Below, one piece after another: positions 24,997-33,886 of a DNA stretch of 64,000 nt (position 1 is the first letter of the stretch; each line of letters opens with the position of its first letter). Origin of the DNA: an uncultured Dysgonomonas sp. (GTDB lineage Bacteria; Bacteroidota; Bacteroidia; Bacteroidales; Dysgonomonadaceae); NCBI RefSeq assembly GCF_934668725.1, contig NZ_CAKUOF010000014.1, positions 1 to 64,000 of the forward strand. The letters are read 5' to 3'. The notes below the pieces were generated by a model. It worked only from the letters and a program-made list of their open reading frames with translations. It did no database searches and was not told the DNA's origin. The position numbers were made by a program, and so were the translations under genes.

Positions 24997-27900
24997 TTAT
25001 TTTTTCTTTGCTTTTTCTTTAGCAAGCCTTTCTTTTTCTTTACGCTCGGCCTCTCTTTGTTTAAGGCGTTCTTTGCGTTCTCGTTCTCGTTCTTTTAAAC
25101 GTTCTTTTTGAGCTTTCTCTTTTTCTTTTAGCTCTTGTTGGCGTTGCTTACGTGCATCCTCCCGGGCTTGGACAGCTTGTTTTTGTTCATTTAGTTTTGC
25201 TTCTGTGGCAGCTCGTTCTTCTGCTTGTTTTTGTTTTTCAGCATTACTTATCGAATCCAATCGTGCTTTTTCGGCATCTATCAGTGCCTGTTCCTCGGCT
25301 TTGGCTTGAGCTTTGCGTTGTTTCTCTAAGTCCTTAAGACGTTTGTTTTCTGCTTTTTGAGCAGCTTTCTCTTCCTTAGTCAATTTTTGTTTATCCCCTG
25401 ATGAGTTGAACAGATTTTTCAGACCATCTACAGGATTATTTATTATGTCGATTGTTTTATTGATAACATTATCAACTTGTTTTATCTGATCATCTGATAA
25501 AATATCACTGACCCCTATTTCTTTTCCATTATTTTCGGGCTCCTCTTCACTTACAAGAGGTCTAATTTTCCTGGGAGGTGTTGGATTAATCGGTTTCTCT
25601 TCGGGCTTAGGTTCTTCTATTGCAGGAGCTACTTCCTCTATTTTTGGTTGTGGCTTATCATCTTTTATTGGTGGAATTTGGTTTCGTTGTTGATTCCAGT
25701 ACATGATGAGTTTGACCATTTCTTTTGTATAATGCTTCTCAAAGAATAAGAAATATTCATTGAGACTCTTACCATTCATCAATGCAACAAAGTTATCGGT
25801 AGATATGGGTAGAGGGATTATGGAAGGATCAAGCTCTGACATTAGTGAGTTTTTCTCAAAAGCTTTATCTATATACATTTCGATGTCAGCAAGAGATTTA
25901 AACCCTTTTACTTGTAATATTTCCAGAGAATTAGTCTCAGTGAAACTTAAGTCAAATGTTTGGTAAACAAAGTTCGAGAAGTTATAACTGGCGACATCGT
26001 ATATAAGTTGGTTTTTATCGATTGTTTGCGATTTATAAATAAATAAGAGCATGTACTCTGCATCAGGATTAGCTGTAAAATCTACACCTGCCATTTCGTC
26101 GGGATTCTCGCCTGTGCCGAATCGTATATCCCAGATCATTCCACGCACAGGAGATGAATCGGATGACAATATTTTTCCTCCTAAAATGCCTTTCAGCATG
26201 TCTGATGCTAATGGTGTAACATCTGCTTTAGGATATTTTTCGATCAGATCACGTAAATGGGTTTTAAACTCATCGGGGTCATTAGTTTGAGCATAAGTGA
26301 GCGCGTTTAAGAACATAAACTTAGGTATCAATGCCGAAAGTGGATACTTTTCTTTCATCGACTGATAGTTTGCCCTTACCATATTTATATTCGCGGCCAG
26401 ATATGCCTCGTATGTCTGTTGATAAAGATTATCTTCCAATTGATGCATATTTCTGAGATTCCATTCGTAATTAGGGTCAGCAAGTGCTGCCGCATAAGAA
26501 CTCTTGGGGAAGGAGTTTAAGAGATAGCGTCTATAGAGCTCTGTCATCTCCTTATTCCCTAATCTCAAGTAAATCAGAAACAGTTGATAATATACTTCCT
26601 CTCTATTCGGTCCATTGGGGAAACGGGATAGATAGGTTGTAAAAGCGTCTATTGCTAGGTTGTAGTCTCCAAGTTTATCTTTGTATATTTTTCCTAAATT
26701 GAAATATGCATTCTCGATAATTTCATTAGATGCCTTTATGGCTTCAGGAGTCATTGGGATTTGTTGCAGATAGAATTCCGGAGAGTATATGTCTTCACTT
26801 ATAGTTCCATCTTTTTTAGTTTCTACTATTTTGGATGAATCTTGAGGTGTTTGATCTGTTTCAGTATTGATGTTGTCTTCATCGAAAGTCGTTACACGCT
26901 TGTTTTTTCTACGCCAGTTATCCTCGGATTTTCGGGCTCCCCATTTTCGCTGGAAGGCTACTTTACCTTGACTTACTAATTGAGGATTATAAAAATAGAA
27001 AGATGATGAATTACCACCAATATTGACCGGTGCTGAAGGTATATTGGGAGAACTCTGTTCGAAAAATGGACTGTTTAGGTTTATCTCTGGGGAATTATTA
27101 TTTTCCCTTTCTAATTTTTGTTGTTCCTTTTTCTCGGCTTCTTCTTTCTTTTTAAGATCCACAATTATTTTAGTAACAACAGCTACTTGCTCCTCATATG
27201 GTTTTTGTGCCAGGTATTGAAGGCTGTCTTGCAGGTGTATAGCTTCTATATAAACAACTAACTCATCCAGAACTTCTGCTCGAAGAGTGACTCTGGGATA
27301 AGCTTCATGTTTTTTACTAATGGAAGCTAGAGCTTCGGAATAGTTTGGTTGAGCTTTTGCATATTTTTGTTGTGCAAAGTAAATATCACCTAATGCAATT
27401 TGACTGAGAGCTTTGTCGTATCCGTTACGAGTGCTTGTTTTTACTGCTTTTTCGTATTCTGTGACGGCTTTTGCTGTGTCCTGATTATTTAAGTAGATAT
27501 TTCCTATTGCATAATATACCTGATCAAGGTATTCTTTATTTTTGGGATCTTTACTCATTTTGGTAAGTAAGGATAATATCTCTTGTTTGTTAGAACTGTT
27601 TACAAACGAAGCTTGTTGCATTTTAGCGTTGAAAGAGTAAAGGTAGGGGGTGTTCAGCCCTGTTACACTTTCAAATGCTTGGAATGCTTTTTCCTGATTT
27701 TTAGTGTATGAGTATAACTGTCCTAATAAATACTTCATCCGTATTTTCTGGAAACCATCATTTTCGTCTTTTATGGCTTGTTCCAGAAATGGTATTGCTG
27801 CTTCATATTCTTTTCTTTTGATCAAAAAGTCGGCATATACTTTGTTGTACTCCGTTTTTAAATTATCCGGAACACCTCCCGCTAATTTTATTTTATGAAA

Positions 27901-28479
27901 GATATCCTCTGCTTCGTAAAACCATCCCATAGCAGTGTATGCTTTGGCAATCCATATGCGTGCTTCAGCTACAACATCATTATCTCCTTTGTAAAGGCGG
28001 GTTACATATAATAAGGTTGATACAGCCTGTAAGTAATCTTCGTTCTGGAATTCAGCTTTCCCTAATAGCAACCATGCATTTTTCAGGAAAGGATTAAATT
28101 CTTGTTGTTTGAGCCATGCCTGATATTCTTGATTTTTCCTTTTGGCAGGATCTCGTTCGGGTTTTGTTCGTATAGAGTGGATTTTTATTGCTTTTGTTGT
28201 TTTATCAACCGTTACATCAAAACTGCCTCCTGTTCTTTGCTTTAGTTCTTCCTCTTCAATTGCTCCCGGATATATTGATATTATCTGTGACAGATTGTCT
28301 TGATAACCTGCTTGTTTTGATTTCAGAGATTCTTTGTAGGCTTCGTTTGCATTAAAGTAGATGTTGTATTTGGTGTTTATAGCATGGTACATACGCATTG
28401 TAGACGTGTTTTTTTTAGAAGCACATCCCAATATTAAAAAAATAATTACAAACGCTATTATGTATTTATACTTAAACAC
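24997..28479 (-). CDS. porW: TPR lipoprotein of the type IX secretion system, PorW/SprE type
   Basis: A 1160-residue outer-membrane-associated lipoprotein. The signal sequence ends in the lipobox LILGC, with Cys at residue 19. Next comes the family opening MRMYHAINTKYNIYFNANEAY. Many TPR-like helical pairs run from about residue 130 to 420 and again from about 590 to 760. The last 130 residues are an extremely charged Lys/Glu/Arg/Ala coiled coil. PorW of Porphyromonas and SprE of Flavobacterium share this size, lipobox and TPR content, and are needed for type IX secretion. No other secretion component is in the window. I am fairly sure of the family and less sure that the charged tail is usual. 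Confidence 0.85.
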   Translation of the reverse strand: MFKYKYIIAFVIIFLILGCASKKNTSTMRMYHAINTKYNIYFNANEAYKESLKSKQAGYQDNLSQIISIYPGAIEEEELKQRTGGSFDVTVDKTTKAIKIHSIRTKPERDPAKRKNQEYQAWLKQQEFNPFLKNAWLLLGKAEFQNEDYLQAVSTLLYVTRLYKGDNDVVAEARIWIAKAYTAMGWFYEAEDIFHKIKLAGGVPDNLKTEYNKVYADFLIKRKEYEAAIPFLEQAIKDENDGFQKIRMKYLLGQLYSYTKNQEKAFQAFESVTGLNTPYLYSFNAKMQQASFVNSSNKQEILSLLTKMSKDPKNKEYLDQVYYAIGNIYLNNQDTAKAVTEYEKAVKTSTRNGYDKALSQIALGDIYFAQQKYAKAQPNYSEALASISKKHEAYPRVTLRAEVLDELVVYIEAIHLQDSLQYLAQKPYEEQVAVVTKIIVDLKKKEEAEKKEQQKLERENNNSPEINLNSPFFEQSSPNIPSAPVNIGGNSSSFYFYNPQLVSQGKVAFQRKWGARKSEDNWRRKNKRVTTFDEDNINTETDQTPQDSSKIVETKKDGTISEDIYSPEFYLQQIPMTPEAIKASNEIIENAYFNLGKIYKDKLGDYNLAIDAFTTYLSRFPNGPNREEVYYQLFLIYLRLGNKEMTELYRRYLLNSFPKSSYAAALADPNYEWNLRNMHQLEDNLYQQTYEAYLAANINMVRANYQSMKEKYPLSALIPKFMFLNALTYAQTNDPDEFKTHLRDLIEKYPKADVTPLASDMLKGILGGKILSSDSSPVRGMIWDIRFGTGENPDEMAGVDFTANPDAEYMLLFIYKSQTIDKNQLIYDVASYNFSNFVYQTFDLSFTETNSLEILQVKGFKSLADIEMYIDKAFEKNSLMSELDPSIIPLPISTDNFVALMNGKSLNEYFLFFEKHYTKEMVKLIMYWNQQRNQIPPIKDDKPQPKIEEVAPAIEEPKPEEKPINPTPPRKIRPLVSEEEPENNGKEIGVSDILSDDQIKQVDNVINKTIDIINNPVDGLKNLFNSSGDKQKLTKEEKAAQKAENKRLKDLEKQRKAQAKAEEQALIDAEKARLDSISNAEKQKQAEERAATEAKLNEQKQAVQAREDARKQRQQELKEKEKAQKERLKERERERKERLKQREAERKEKERLAKEKAKKK

Positions 28480-28538
28480 CTTGAATTATAACTTTATAAG
28501 TTAGATGTAGATATACATCCACAACAAATTGTTTAATA

Positions 28539-28546
28539 CAAAAGTA
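28539..28546 (-). promoter_or_regulatory. -7 promoter box of porW
   Basis: On the minus strand it reads TACTTTTG, matching TAnnTTTG, about 60 bases upstream of the start codon. Confidence 0.5.
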
Positions 28547-28599
28547 GCAGAATTATTGATCTTTGGAATTTTTGTAATTAATAAAAGTGTAGACGGATG

Positions 28600-28630
28600 T
28601 TGTGAGAGTAGTTAAAATATGATATACTTG
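28600..28630 (+). promoter_or_regulatory. Promoter of the beta-barrel gene at 28694
   Basis: TTG at 28600-28602 (-33) and TATACTTG at 28623-28630 (-7, one mismatch to TAnnTTTG) are separated by 20 bases. The predicted leader is about 55 bases. Confidence 0.5.
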
Positions 28631-28693
28631 CACCCGAATTATTGGAAATCGATTGATTTCGGTTTCTATTGGAAAATAAACAACTAACTATTT

Positions 28694-29281
28694 ATGAAGA
28701 AATATTTTTTAGTATTCGTATGTTTAAGTGTGTTTGCCTTGTCTGCATATTCTCAACTTAGATTTGGAGTAAAAGGAGGATTAAACCTTTCCGGTGTCTC
28801 AGGAAAGAATATTGATGACTTTGTGGATAAGAATGTTACAGGTTTTCAGCTTGGAGCATCTTTAGAGTGGATGATTTTCGAGCAATTTGGATTGGAGGGT
28901 GGACTCTCTTACTCCGAGAGAGGTATGAAGTTTAAAGGAGGTGACAGGAATAAAATTGGCTACATTGATGTTCCTGTTAATGTTAGAGCGAAATTTCCGG
29001 TTTCAAAAACGATAAAACCTTATGTGAATGCAGGGCCTTATATCAGCTTTAAAATATCGGGCGATGATAATTTTGATGGAATGAAAGGGTCTGTAAATGA
29101 CCAATGGAAAGCACAAAGCTTTGGGGCAGGTTTGAATTTTGGTGCCGGTGTAGAGTTTCTTGGCTTTTTGCAGATTGGGGCTAATTACGGTCTGGCTATG
29201 ACTGATAATTATAAAGAAAGTAATGGTAATTATAAGGTAAAAGACAGAACGTGGTCTGTGACTGCTGCTGTATACTTTTAA
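28694..29281 (+). CDS. Outer-membrane beta-barrel protein (PorT-like, OMP_b-brl_2)
   Basis: A 195-residue exported protein. A signal peptide (MKKYFLVFVCLSVFALSAYS, cut near residue 20) is followed by the typical opening LRFGVKGGLNLSGVSG of the small eight-stranded Bacteroidota barrels. Alternating aromatic strands and a C-terminal aromatic residue (VTAAVYF) support outer-membrane insertion. The length is close to usual for this broad family. The substrate or role is unknown. It is transcribed divergently from porW, and a possible link to type IX secretion is speculation. Confidence 0.85.
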   Translation: MKKYFLVFVCLSVFALSAYSQLRFGVKGGLNLSGVSGKNIDDFVDKNVTGFQLGASLEWMIFEQFGLEGGLSYSERGMKFKGGDRNKIGYIDVPVNVRAKFPVSKTIKPYVNAGPYISFKISGDDNFDGMKGSVNDQWKAQSFGAGLNFGAGVEFLGFLQIGANYGLAMTDNYKESNGNYKVKDRTWSVTAAVYF

Positions 29282-29315
29282 AATTTTTGAAATAATTCAG
29301 GTGAACTTGCATAAT

Positions 29316-29343
29316 ATAAAGCTTCTAGAGATAGAAGCTTTAT
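29316..29343 (+). terminator. Intrinsic terminator after the beta-barrel gene
   Basis: A perfect 12-bp stem, 29316-29327 with 29332-29343, has the loop GAGA and a TTTATTT tail. Confidence 0.85.
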
Positions 29344-29421
29344 TTATTGGTGATAAATAGAGTTTATCAGCTTTATTCTATTATTAACTATCTAGTTTTC
29401 TGTAAATAGAGTGAAAAGGTG

Positions 29422-29429
29422 TACTTTTG
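29422..29429 (+). promoter_or_regulatory. -7 promoter box of the YgiQ-type gene
   Basis: Reads TACTTTTG, matching TAnnTTTG, and ends seven bases before the ATG at 29437. Transcription would then start within a few bases of the initiation codon, giving a leaderless or near-leaderless mRNA. It also overlaps a potential GTG start at 29419, which argues against that start. Confidence 0.55.
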
Positions 29430-29436
29430 TGTCCAA

Positions 29437-31317
29437 ATGAAAGAATACAGATTAACAGATTGGTTACCTACAACCAAAAAAGAGATAGAATTGAGAGGAT
29501 GGGAAGAACTGGATGTTATTCTCTTCTCGGGTGATGCTTATGTGGACCATCCGGCTTTTGGTGCTGCTGTAATCGGCAGAATATTAGAAAGTGAAGGTTT
29601 AAAAGTAGCTATAGTACCTCAGCCTAACTGGCGTGACGATTTGCGCGATTTTAAGAAGTTGGGTAAGCCTCGTTTATTTTTTGGAGTTACGGCAGGAGCT
29701 ATGGACTCAATGATAAATCATTATACAGCCAACAAGCGTTTGCGGTCTGATGATGCTTATACGCCTGATAGTAAATCGGGTATGCGTCCTGATAGGCCAT
29801 CGATTGTTTATACAAATATACTGAAGGAATTGTATCCAGATGTTCCTGTAATTTTAGGTGGAATAGAGGCCTCGCTGCGTAGGGTGACCCATTACGATTA
29901 TTGGGATGATATACTTCGTAAATCTATATTGTTTGATGCTAAAGCCGATATTTTGGTGTATGGGATGGGAGAGCAGCCTTTGCGTGAAATAGTAAAAAGA
30001 CTGAATGAAGGCCAATCAGTCTCTGACTTCAAAGATATTAAACAAACTGTTTATTTGACAGATTCTTATGATGAACAGACGAAAGATACAGTTCTTTTTT
30101 CTCACGAAGATTGTTTAAAGGATAAGTTAAAACAGGCAAAAAATTTTAAGGTCGTTGAAGAACAATCGAACATGATGAATGCTTCCCGGATTATACAACA
30201 ATGTGGCAAGCAATATGTAATAATTAATCAACCTTATCCTCCGATGAAGGAGAATGAGATTGATGCCTCTTTCGATTTACCATATACCCGCTTACCTCAC
30301 CCTAAGTATAAGGAGAAGACTATTCCCGCATTCGAGATGATAAAATTCTCGGTGAATATGCACCGTGGATGCTTTGGAGGATGTGCTTTCTGCACTATAT
30401 CTGCCCATCAAGGTAAGTTCGTAGCCTCTCGATCTAAAAAGTCGATACTGAAAGAAGTGACCCAAATTACCGAAATGCCCGATTTTAAAGGGTATTTAAG
30501 CGACTTGGGAGGACCTTCTGCAAATATGTATGCCATGCGTGGTAAAGATGAGTCAATTTGTGGAAAATGTAAACGCCCGTCATGTATTCATCCGAAGATA
30601 TGTAAAAACCTGAATGTCGATCATTCGGCATTGTTGGATATATATAAATCAGTAGACGCACTACCTAAAATCAAGAAATCATTTGTCGGGAGTGGTGTAA
30701 GATATGATATGCTTCTTCATCGTTCGGATGATGATAAATTGAATAAAGTTTCCGAAAAATATGCTCATGAGTTGATTAAAAATCATGTGTCGGGACGTCT
30801 TAAAGTAGCACCTGAGCATACATCAGATACAGTTCTGAATTTTATGCGTAAACCTAGTTTTAGTCAGTTTTATGCTTTTAAGAAAATATTCGATAAAGTG
30901 AATGACGATTATGGGATGAAACAGCAAATTATTCCTTATTTCATTTCGTCACACCCCGGATGTACAGAAGTTGAGATGGCTGAACTGGCTGTGACGACAA
31001 AGCCTTTGGGATTCAATTTGGAGCAAGTGCAAGACTTTACTCCTTCGCCAATGACATTAGCCACGGAAATATATTATACAGGTTATCATCCATATACTCT
31101 TGAAAAGGTATTTACTCCCAGAACTAAAGAAGAAAAATTAGCTCAGCGACAATTCTTTTTTTGGTATAATAACGATTATAAGCCTCAGATCATAAAATCG
31201 TTAAAACGGATGAAAAGGGAAGATCTGCTTAATAAACTATACCCTTCCGGTGTAGGAGGTGGGGCAGTTGATAAGGCTAAAAGCTATAATCCGAATTTTA
31301 ATAAACGGAGAAGATAA
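29437..31317 (+). CDS. YgiQ family radical SAM protein
   Basis: A 626-residue iron-sulfur protein. The N-terminal region carries cobalamin-binding-like fold features (DAYVDHPAFGAAVIGRILES near residue 28). The radical SAM motif is C-x3-C-x2-C in GCFGGCAFC near residue 309. A second cysteine cluster CGKCKRPSCIHPKIC near residue 375 is typical of YgiQ. Enzyme activity and substrate of the family are unknown. The frame extends to a GTG at 29419, but I chose ATG 29437 because of the overlapping -7 box. It is monocistronic by context. Confidence 0.92.
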   Translation: MKEYRLTDWLPTTKKEIELRGWEELDVILFSGDAYVDHPAFGAAVIGRILESEGLKVAIVPQPNWRDDLRDFKKLGKPRLFFGVTAGAMDSMINHYTANKRLRSDDAYTPDSKSGMRPDRPSIVYTNILKELYPDVPVILGGIEASLRRVTHYDYWDDILRKSILFDAKADILVYGMGEQPLREIVKRLNEGQSVSDFKDIKQTVYLTDSYDEQTKDTVLFSHEDCLKDKLKQAKNFKVVEEQSNMMNASRIIQQCGKQYVIINQPYPPMKENEIDASFDLPYTRLPHPKYKEKTIPAFEMIKFSVNMHRGCFGGCAFCTISAHQGKFVASRSKKSILKEVTQITEMPDFKGYLSDLGGPSANMYAMRGKDESICGKCKRPSCIHPKICKNLNVDHSALLDIYKSVDALPKIKKSFVGSGVRYDMLLHRSDDDKLNKVSEKYAHELIKNHVSGRLKVAPEHTSDTVLNFMRKPSFSQFYAFKKIFDKVNDDYGMKQQIIPYFISSHPGCTEVEMAELAVTTKPLGFNLEQVQDFTPSPMTLATEIYYTGYHPYTLEKVFTPRTKEEKLAQRQFFFWYNNDYKPQIIKSLKRMKREDLLNKLYPSGVGGGAVDKAKSYNPNFNKRRR

Positions 31318-31484
31318 TTCAAATGCTTGGTGTTTTATTTTCACCGAGTAAACGAATACTTTTTTACAAAGGATAAATTATAATTGTTAACTTTACTTTT
31401 GTTAAGTAAACGGAAGCTTCTTTTACTTCTATTTTAGAGGTATGTATTGCTATTGCATGCTTAATATTTGTATGGATAACAAAT

Positions 31485-31497
31485 AGGTCTGAGACCT
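31485..31497 (+). promoter_or_regulatory. Recurrent 5'-leader hairpin element, site 4
   Basis: Reads AGGTCTGAGACCT followed by TAAAAT and preceded by ACAAAT, ending 14 bases before the nucleoside kinase start codon. AATATTTG at 31463-31470 is a likely -7 box, placing the element at about +9 to +21 of the transcript. Confidence 0.65.
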
Positions 31498-31511
31498 TAA
31501 AATGAAAATAT

Positions 31512-33179
31512 ATGAATCAAATTTTTCAAGTATTTTGTAAGAATGACAATCAATACCATTATTTGCCTTTAGGTATTACTTTGGCAGAAGCTCAGAAATT
31601 ATTGAAAATCGAAACGCCTTATCAAATTGTTAACTGTAAGGTAAACAACAAAACAGAATCGCTTGATTACAGACTGTATCAGCCTAAACATATTGAGTTT
31701 GTTGACTTGAGTGAATCTTCGGGAATGAGGACGTATGTACGTTCGTTATGTTTTATTTTGGCAAAAGCGATTTCAGAGGTTTTTCCCGGTGCCAGAATGC
31801 GAATAGAACATCCTATTTCGAAAGGATATTATGGACGGATAGATGGCAAAGATAAACTTTCGGAGAAAGATATCAACAAGATAAAGGCAGTAATGGATGA
31901 CCTGATTAAGGAAGATATTCCATTTGTTGCATTAGAAGATGAAAAAGATAAAGTAATAGAGCTTTTCAGAGAACGTGGCTTTGAAGACAAAGCTTCGCTG
32001 TTGGAAGCCTCAGATTCGGTATATTCGAAATATTATCGTCTAGGTGACTATTTTGATTATTTCTACGGATATTTAGTGCCTTCGAGCGGATATATAAAGT
32101 TATATGATGTTGAGCCATATCTGAATGGCTTTTTATTACGTGTGCCCAACAGAAATAATCCGGTAGAGTTAGAGCCTCGTATCGAGCAACCTAAGATGCA
32201 ACAGGTTTATCTGGAGCATTTGAAATTTCTGAATATATTGGGGCTGGAAAATGTTTCGGACCTAAATAAAGCTAACCGAAACGGAGGTATGTCTGATGTA
32301 GTGAAAGTCGCCGAAGCTTTACAGGAAAGATCTATTGGCGATATAGCTGAGAAAATAGCCGCCCGTTTTAAAAAGGGGGTTCGTATTGTGTTGGTTTCCG
32401 GACCTTCCTCTTCAGGTAAAACTACATTCCGAAAGCGTCTCGAGGTGCAACTGATGGTAAATCTTATTAAGCCTGTTGGAATTTCATTAGATGATTATTT
32501 CGTAAATCGTGCAGATACGCCTAGAGATGAAAAAGGCGATTATGATTATGAATCTTTATATGCCCTAGATCTTAAACAATTTAATGAAGATATGGCACGT
32601 CTGCTAAATGGAGAGAAAGTGTCTTTGCCTACTTACAATTTTACAACCGGACAACGAGAGTATAATGGGCATGAACTTCAGATAGATGAGCATAATGTGA
32701 TTATTATAGAGGGTATTCACGGGCTAAATCCTGAATTGACCAAATCTATAGATGACAGTAAGAAGTTTTTGGTATATGTATCGGCTCTTACTACTATATC
32801 ATTGGACGATCATAACTGGATATCTACTACGGATAATCGGCTTATCAGACGTTTGGTGAGAGACTTTAATTATCGTAATTATTCGGCTATTGATACTATA
32901 TCGAGATGGAATAGTGTAAGGCGTGGCGAAGAAAAGTGGATTTTCCCTTATCAGGAGAATGCTGATGTGATGTTTAATTCTGCTATTATGTATGAATTGG
33001 CAGCATTGCGTAAATATGCTGAGCCTATCTTGATTCAGGTACCTAAAACAGCTCCTGAGTTTGCAGAAGCGAACCGCCTGCTTAAATTTCTTAGCTATTT
33101 CAGCTATATAAACGATTCGGAGATGCCACCTACATCGTTGTTGAGAGAATTTATGGGTGGAAGTAGTTTCACTTATTAA
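31512..33179 (+). CDS. Nucleoside kinase with TGS-like N-terminal domain (uridine kinase family)
   Basis: A 555-residue multidomain protein. Residues 1-65 look like a TGS/ubiquitin-like domain. Residues about 70-190 resemble the threonyl-tRNA synthetase second additional domain, seen as HPISKGYYGRIDG near residue 98. The C-terminal half is a P-loop kinase of the uridine kinase/PRK family, with Walker A GPSSSGKTTFRKRL near residue 297 and DDYFVNRADTPRDEKGDYD near residue 329. This fusion is well known in Bacteroidota and Firmicutes, and its physiological substrate is presumed to be a nucleoside. The leader carries the recurrent GAGACCTTAAAA element. The family call is firm. Confidence 0.9.
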   Translation: MNQIFQVFCKNDNQYHYLPLGITLAEAQKLLKIETPYQIVNCKVNNKTESLDYRLYQPKHIEFVDLSESSGMRTYVRSLCFILAKAISEVFPGARMRIEHPISKGYYGRIDGKDKLSEKDINKIKAVMDDLIKEDIPFVALEDEKDKVIELFRERGFEDKASLLEASDSVYSKYYRLGDYFDYFYGYLVPSSGYIKLYDVEPYLNGFLLRVPNRNNPVELEPRIEQPKMQQVYLEHLKFLNILGLENVSDLNKANRNGGMSDVVKVAEALQERSIGDIAEKIAARFKKGVRIVLVSGPSSSGKTTFRKRLEVQLMVNLIKPVGISLDDYFVNRADTPRDEKGDYDYESLYALDLKQFNEDMARLLNGEKVSLPTYNFTTGQREYNGHELQIDEHNVIIIEGIHGLNPELTKSIDDSKKFLVYVSALTTISLDDHNWISTTDNRLIRRLVRDFNYRNYSAIDTISRWNSVRRGEEKWIFPYQENADVMFNSAIMYELAALRKYAEPILIQVPKTAPEFAEANRLLKFLSYFSYINDSEMPPTSLLREFMGGSSFTY

Positions 33180-33241
33180 GATTATAGGAATAGTTTATAT
33201 AGGCAATTAAGTAATAGAACATGCTTAAAAATGCATGGTTA

Positions 33242-33273
33242 TTTGCCTGTTACAATAATTGTTTATATTTTTG
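33242..33273 (+). promoter_or_regulatory. Promoter of rplS
   Basis: TTTG at 33242-33245 (-33) and TATTTTTG at 33266-33273 (-7) are separated by 20 bases, close to the Bacteroidota consensus. Transcription would start near 33280. Confidence 0.65.
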
Positions 33274-33283
33274 CATCCGCTTT

Positions 33284-33335
33284 GCGTAATCTCTGACGGG
33301 ACTAACCTGTGAATATTACGTATTGTTTTACAATA
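33284..33335 (+). ncRNA. Structured leader of rplS, candidate L19 autoregulatory element
   Basis: Within the predicted 70-base leader, CGTAAT (33285-33290) pairs with ATTACG (33315-33320) around an inner stem ACGGG/CCTGT (33296-33300 with 33306-33310, one G-U pair) and loop ACTAA. A second hairpin, TATTGT/ACAATA (33321-33326 with 33330-33335), follows and can compete for the 33321 base. A ribosomal-protein leader is plausible, since L19 leaders are reported in relatives, but a covariance test is needed. Confidence 0.45.
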
Positions 33336-33351
33336 TAAAGCTATAATAGTC

Positions 33352-33708
33352 ATGGATTTAATGAAGATTGCACAAGATGCATTTGCTACAGGTAAAGAAC
33401 ATCCTCAATTTAAAAGTGGAGATACTGTAACTATAGCATATCGTATCAAAGAAGGTAACAAAGAGCGTGTACAGCAGTATCGTGGTGTTGTTATCAAAAT
33501 CGGCGGACACGGCGCTAAAAAACGCTTTACTGTACGCAAAATGTCAGACAATATTGGTGTAGAGCGTATCTTCCCTCTTGAGTCTCCATTTATCGACAGT
33601 ATTACTGTAAATAAAGTTGGTAAAGTTCGTAGAGCGAAACTATATTACCTACGTGCACTTACAGGTAAAAAAGCAAGAATTAAAGAAAAGAGAGTGGCTC
33701 GCGCTTAA
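33352..33708 (+). CDS. rplS: 50S ribosomal protein L19
   Basis: A 118-residue ribosomal protein of family-typical length, located at the 30S-50S interface. Recognisable blocks are FKSGDTVTIAYRIKEG near residue 22, QQYRGVVIKIGGHG near residue 41, FTVRKMSDNIGVERIFPLES near residue 60 and KVRRAKLYYLRALTGKKARI near residue 92. It is monocistronic, with a clear promoter, structured leader and strong terminator. The usual partners rimM and trmD are not nearby. Confidence 0.97.
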   Translation: MDLMKIAQDAFATGKEHPQFKSGDTVTIAYRIKEGNKERVQQYRGVVIKIGGHGAKKRFTVRKMSDNIGVERIFPLESPFIDSITVNKVGKVRRAKLYYLRALTGKKARIKEKRVARA

Positions 33709-33724
33709 TTTTTTCTCACTTCAT

Positions 33725-33758
33725 AAAAAAGCACTTCAAGCAATTGGAGTGCTTTTTT
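33725..33758 (+). terminator. Intrinsic terminator of rplS
   Basis: A stem of nine pairs (33731-33739 with 33744-33752, including one G-U pair) with loop GCAA is flanked by an A6 tract (33725-33730) and a T6 tract (33753-33758). Confidence 0.85.
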
Positions 33759-33886
33759 ATTTCCATCGGTTTAATGCAAGAGCTACTAGCTGTTTGGACT
33801 TTGTTCTCAAGTAAAGGTAAAAAGCTCAGAACTCTTAACTTTATTTTTAAAGTTTATTGCTTAACTTCGTTCCTTGGAGGAAAAAA

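Noticed and set aside
29419..29436. GTG start for the YgiQ-type protein
   Set aside because: It overlaps the TACTTTTG promoter box and adds six residues absent from the usual N terminus.
33857..33886. Upstream start for DNA primase
   Set aside because: The ATG at 33887 has a GGAGG site and gives the conventional DnaG N terminus.
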